From NCBI GenBank assembly GCA_021740125.1, contig JAIPAJ010000017.1:1-35172 (forward strand): a DNA stretch of 35,172 nt, read 5' to 3'. The DNA comes from Leadbetterella sp. Its GTDB lineage: Bacteria; Bacteroidota; Bacteroidia; Cytophagales; Spirosomataceae. Made by a program: the position numbers and the translations under genes. Below, piece after piece: positions 34,801-35,172 of this stretch. The first letter of the stretch is position 1; each line of letters opens with the position of its first letter. A model generated the notes under the pieces. It saw only the letters and a list, made by a program, of their open reading frames with translations, was not told the origin of the DNA and did not search any database.

Positions 34801-35172
34801 ACAATGCCTTCCCATTTAAAGCTAGCACTTGGGTCATTAACCGTAATTTTTGTGTCTAAAATCTGTTTTTTCAAGTCCCCTGAAAACGCAATATTCTGGT
34901 ATTTTTTGCCTTCATAATAAGCCTCTGAGATAATTCCAGAAAGCACAACATTTGCGGTTTTTAAGTCAGTACCCGAGCCTTTGAATTCTATTTCAGAGCT
35001 TATTGCTCCCAAAGTAGGGTTGTTAATTAAATCTCCTACTTTATACCCTTTGGTATTCAATTTCCCAGAATAAACCAAACCGCCTGATTTATTGATTAGC
35101 TGGCTGATTAACTGAGCAAATCCTTGCTCTGAAGTAATCGAAAGATTAGACATAAAGTCTGCAACTTTGCCC
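31878..35172 (-). CDS. tamB: TamB (translocation and assembly module), 5' end outside the window
   Basis: This is the long inner-membrane-to-periplasm subunit of the TAM complex, which spans the envelope and works with TamA/TamL in outer-membrane protein insertion and probably lipid transport. The visible 1,098-residue part is almost all beta-strand repeats with Gly/Asn turns, such as FKGSGTDLKTANVVLSG and LNGKVDFSSMPNYSYDFD. The C-terminal DUF490 region is present, ending in VGFIIAIDYETWKELMKRK. The frame stays open to 35172 with no start, so the N-terminal part (signal anchor and remaining repeats) is missing. It is followed by tamL with a 4-bp overlap. Confidence 0.92.
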   Translation of the reverse strand, partial: GKVADFMSNLSITSEQGFAQLISQLINKSGGLVYSGKLNTKGYKVGDLINNPTLGAISSEIEFKGSGTDLKTANVVLSGIISEAYYEGKKYQNIAFSGDLKKQILDTKITVNDPSASFKWEGIVDLSKPQIQLEGTTKLDFVNLQKLGITKENIEIKGDITLNNIVLDSKSPFIDFKGKNINVYKDNKLYPIGDITVLTSSTVTNKKLEVNTSFLDLSLAGNFDYNQLQTIMLNEINNYFKLINFKAPHTQEFYYFKLDGKVSYDPVFSAFLPDIKSFSDVVVHATLQSEGNIPISGNVIIPFLQYDSIKVYNTVFDYVGDRKALKYELNTKQITNNSLRVRNASLVGKLENNIGSFDLSVKDSLDQDIHSLTGSVQSVNNQLQISFDEDGSMLYYEPWAGNPYGNITYSSAGFLINDVIFTSKDQILRLNSLSDKPNGPLNVFSQNIDLNFLAQAFLQDSAFVAGYADLDLEILNYMEGSPSFVGDVLVTEFEMNKTKLGTLEGKAESNSLEQIRLTATLKGEVSDLDIKGYYYPKKDASLDFNADIKNIDLAAIQYFVKDIISSVEGNVSGKFEIKGSTKKPLVSGEALFPKFNFVLVETGAKLNLTQQKVTLKDQKAIFDHVSLQDEDGKKMDLNGKVDFSSMPNYSYDFDVETDEFKLINAKAGQSELFKGVGYMGANLQLSGRNLVFRLTGDMDVKDKTDLTLLLSDESDAVSEMESVVKFVDFEAPKTIKAEIKKEVLSFANAVNINVDVPTKATLKILMDPITGDLMSVNGSGKLNVGFDNKGDLFILGRYDIETGKYELTYQAIKKAFTINPSSKSHIVWSGDPMSALLDITAEFNAGKKALSTYPFEKTTTKDRLKSSKLIVPIRVDLRVMGILSSPDIKFELVSNAADLSDLKTAVEEEGFRTIADNGSKSTNDEEFKRYQSTINANAIMLLVGGGFNASQIGENITNYENLARQKVSDLISTQLDRYASGLIKGIDLNLGLQSGYNTTNDFRNTNLNLGVSKKLANDRISISVGKNFELENKDLKSDEIFDNIEANWQITKDGRYRLKVFRKNLNQMVIEGSVVETGVGFIIAIDYETWKELMKRK

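Overview
The window looks like a chromosomal piece of a free-living Bacteroidota bacterium, most likely of the Cytophagales or a related group. The evidence is low-GC DNA, a T9SS sorting domain on a secreted cellulase, the lipoprotein TamL form of TamA beside TamB, Bacteroidota-type promoter hexamers (TAnnTTTG), many TTG starts, and families common in that phylum (DUF4159, DUF4136, DUF2891). I see no tRNA, rRNA, CRISPR array, transposase, integrase or phage gene. The window reads as ordinary core and carbohydrate-related chromosome with some uncommon gene arrangements.

Layout. 1-1924: the tail of a surface-polysaccharide or glycosylation region, with a glycosyltransferase remnant that carries an in-frame stop, a GT2 glycosyltransferase and a convergent SAM methyltransferase. 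2392-5538: a TldD/TldE metalloprotease pair in which only TldD has a Tat signal, separated by an 8-bp tandem repeat. 5714-8819: a T9SS-exported GH5 cellulase and an S41 lipoprotein protease. 8978-18534: a tight eight-gene operon of the MoxR/DUF58/BatA type that has a Tat-dependent GMC (FAD) dehydrogenase pair embedded in it. 18617-21059: a GntP gluconate permease and a DUF2891 protein. 21182-23944 (minus): a large secreted GSDH-type dehydrogenase fused to PKD, cytochrome c and CBM6-like parts. 24343-26600 (minus): aroB followed by two tandem DUF4136 lipoproteins. 26804-29269 (plus): rsmG, a metzincin-like metallopeptidase, two tandem small lipoproteins and a small membrane protein. 29271-35172 (minus): a small secreted protein and tamL-tamB, with tamB running off the window end.

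How the genes may work together. The cellulase, the periplasmic GMC and GSDH dehydrogenases and the gluconate permease could form a route from cellulose to sugar, to sugar acid, to import; this is inference from neighbourhood. The most unusual arrangement is the GMC dehydrogenase inside the MoxR operon, which would fit a MoxR/von Willebrand chaperone acting on an exported redox enzyme.
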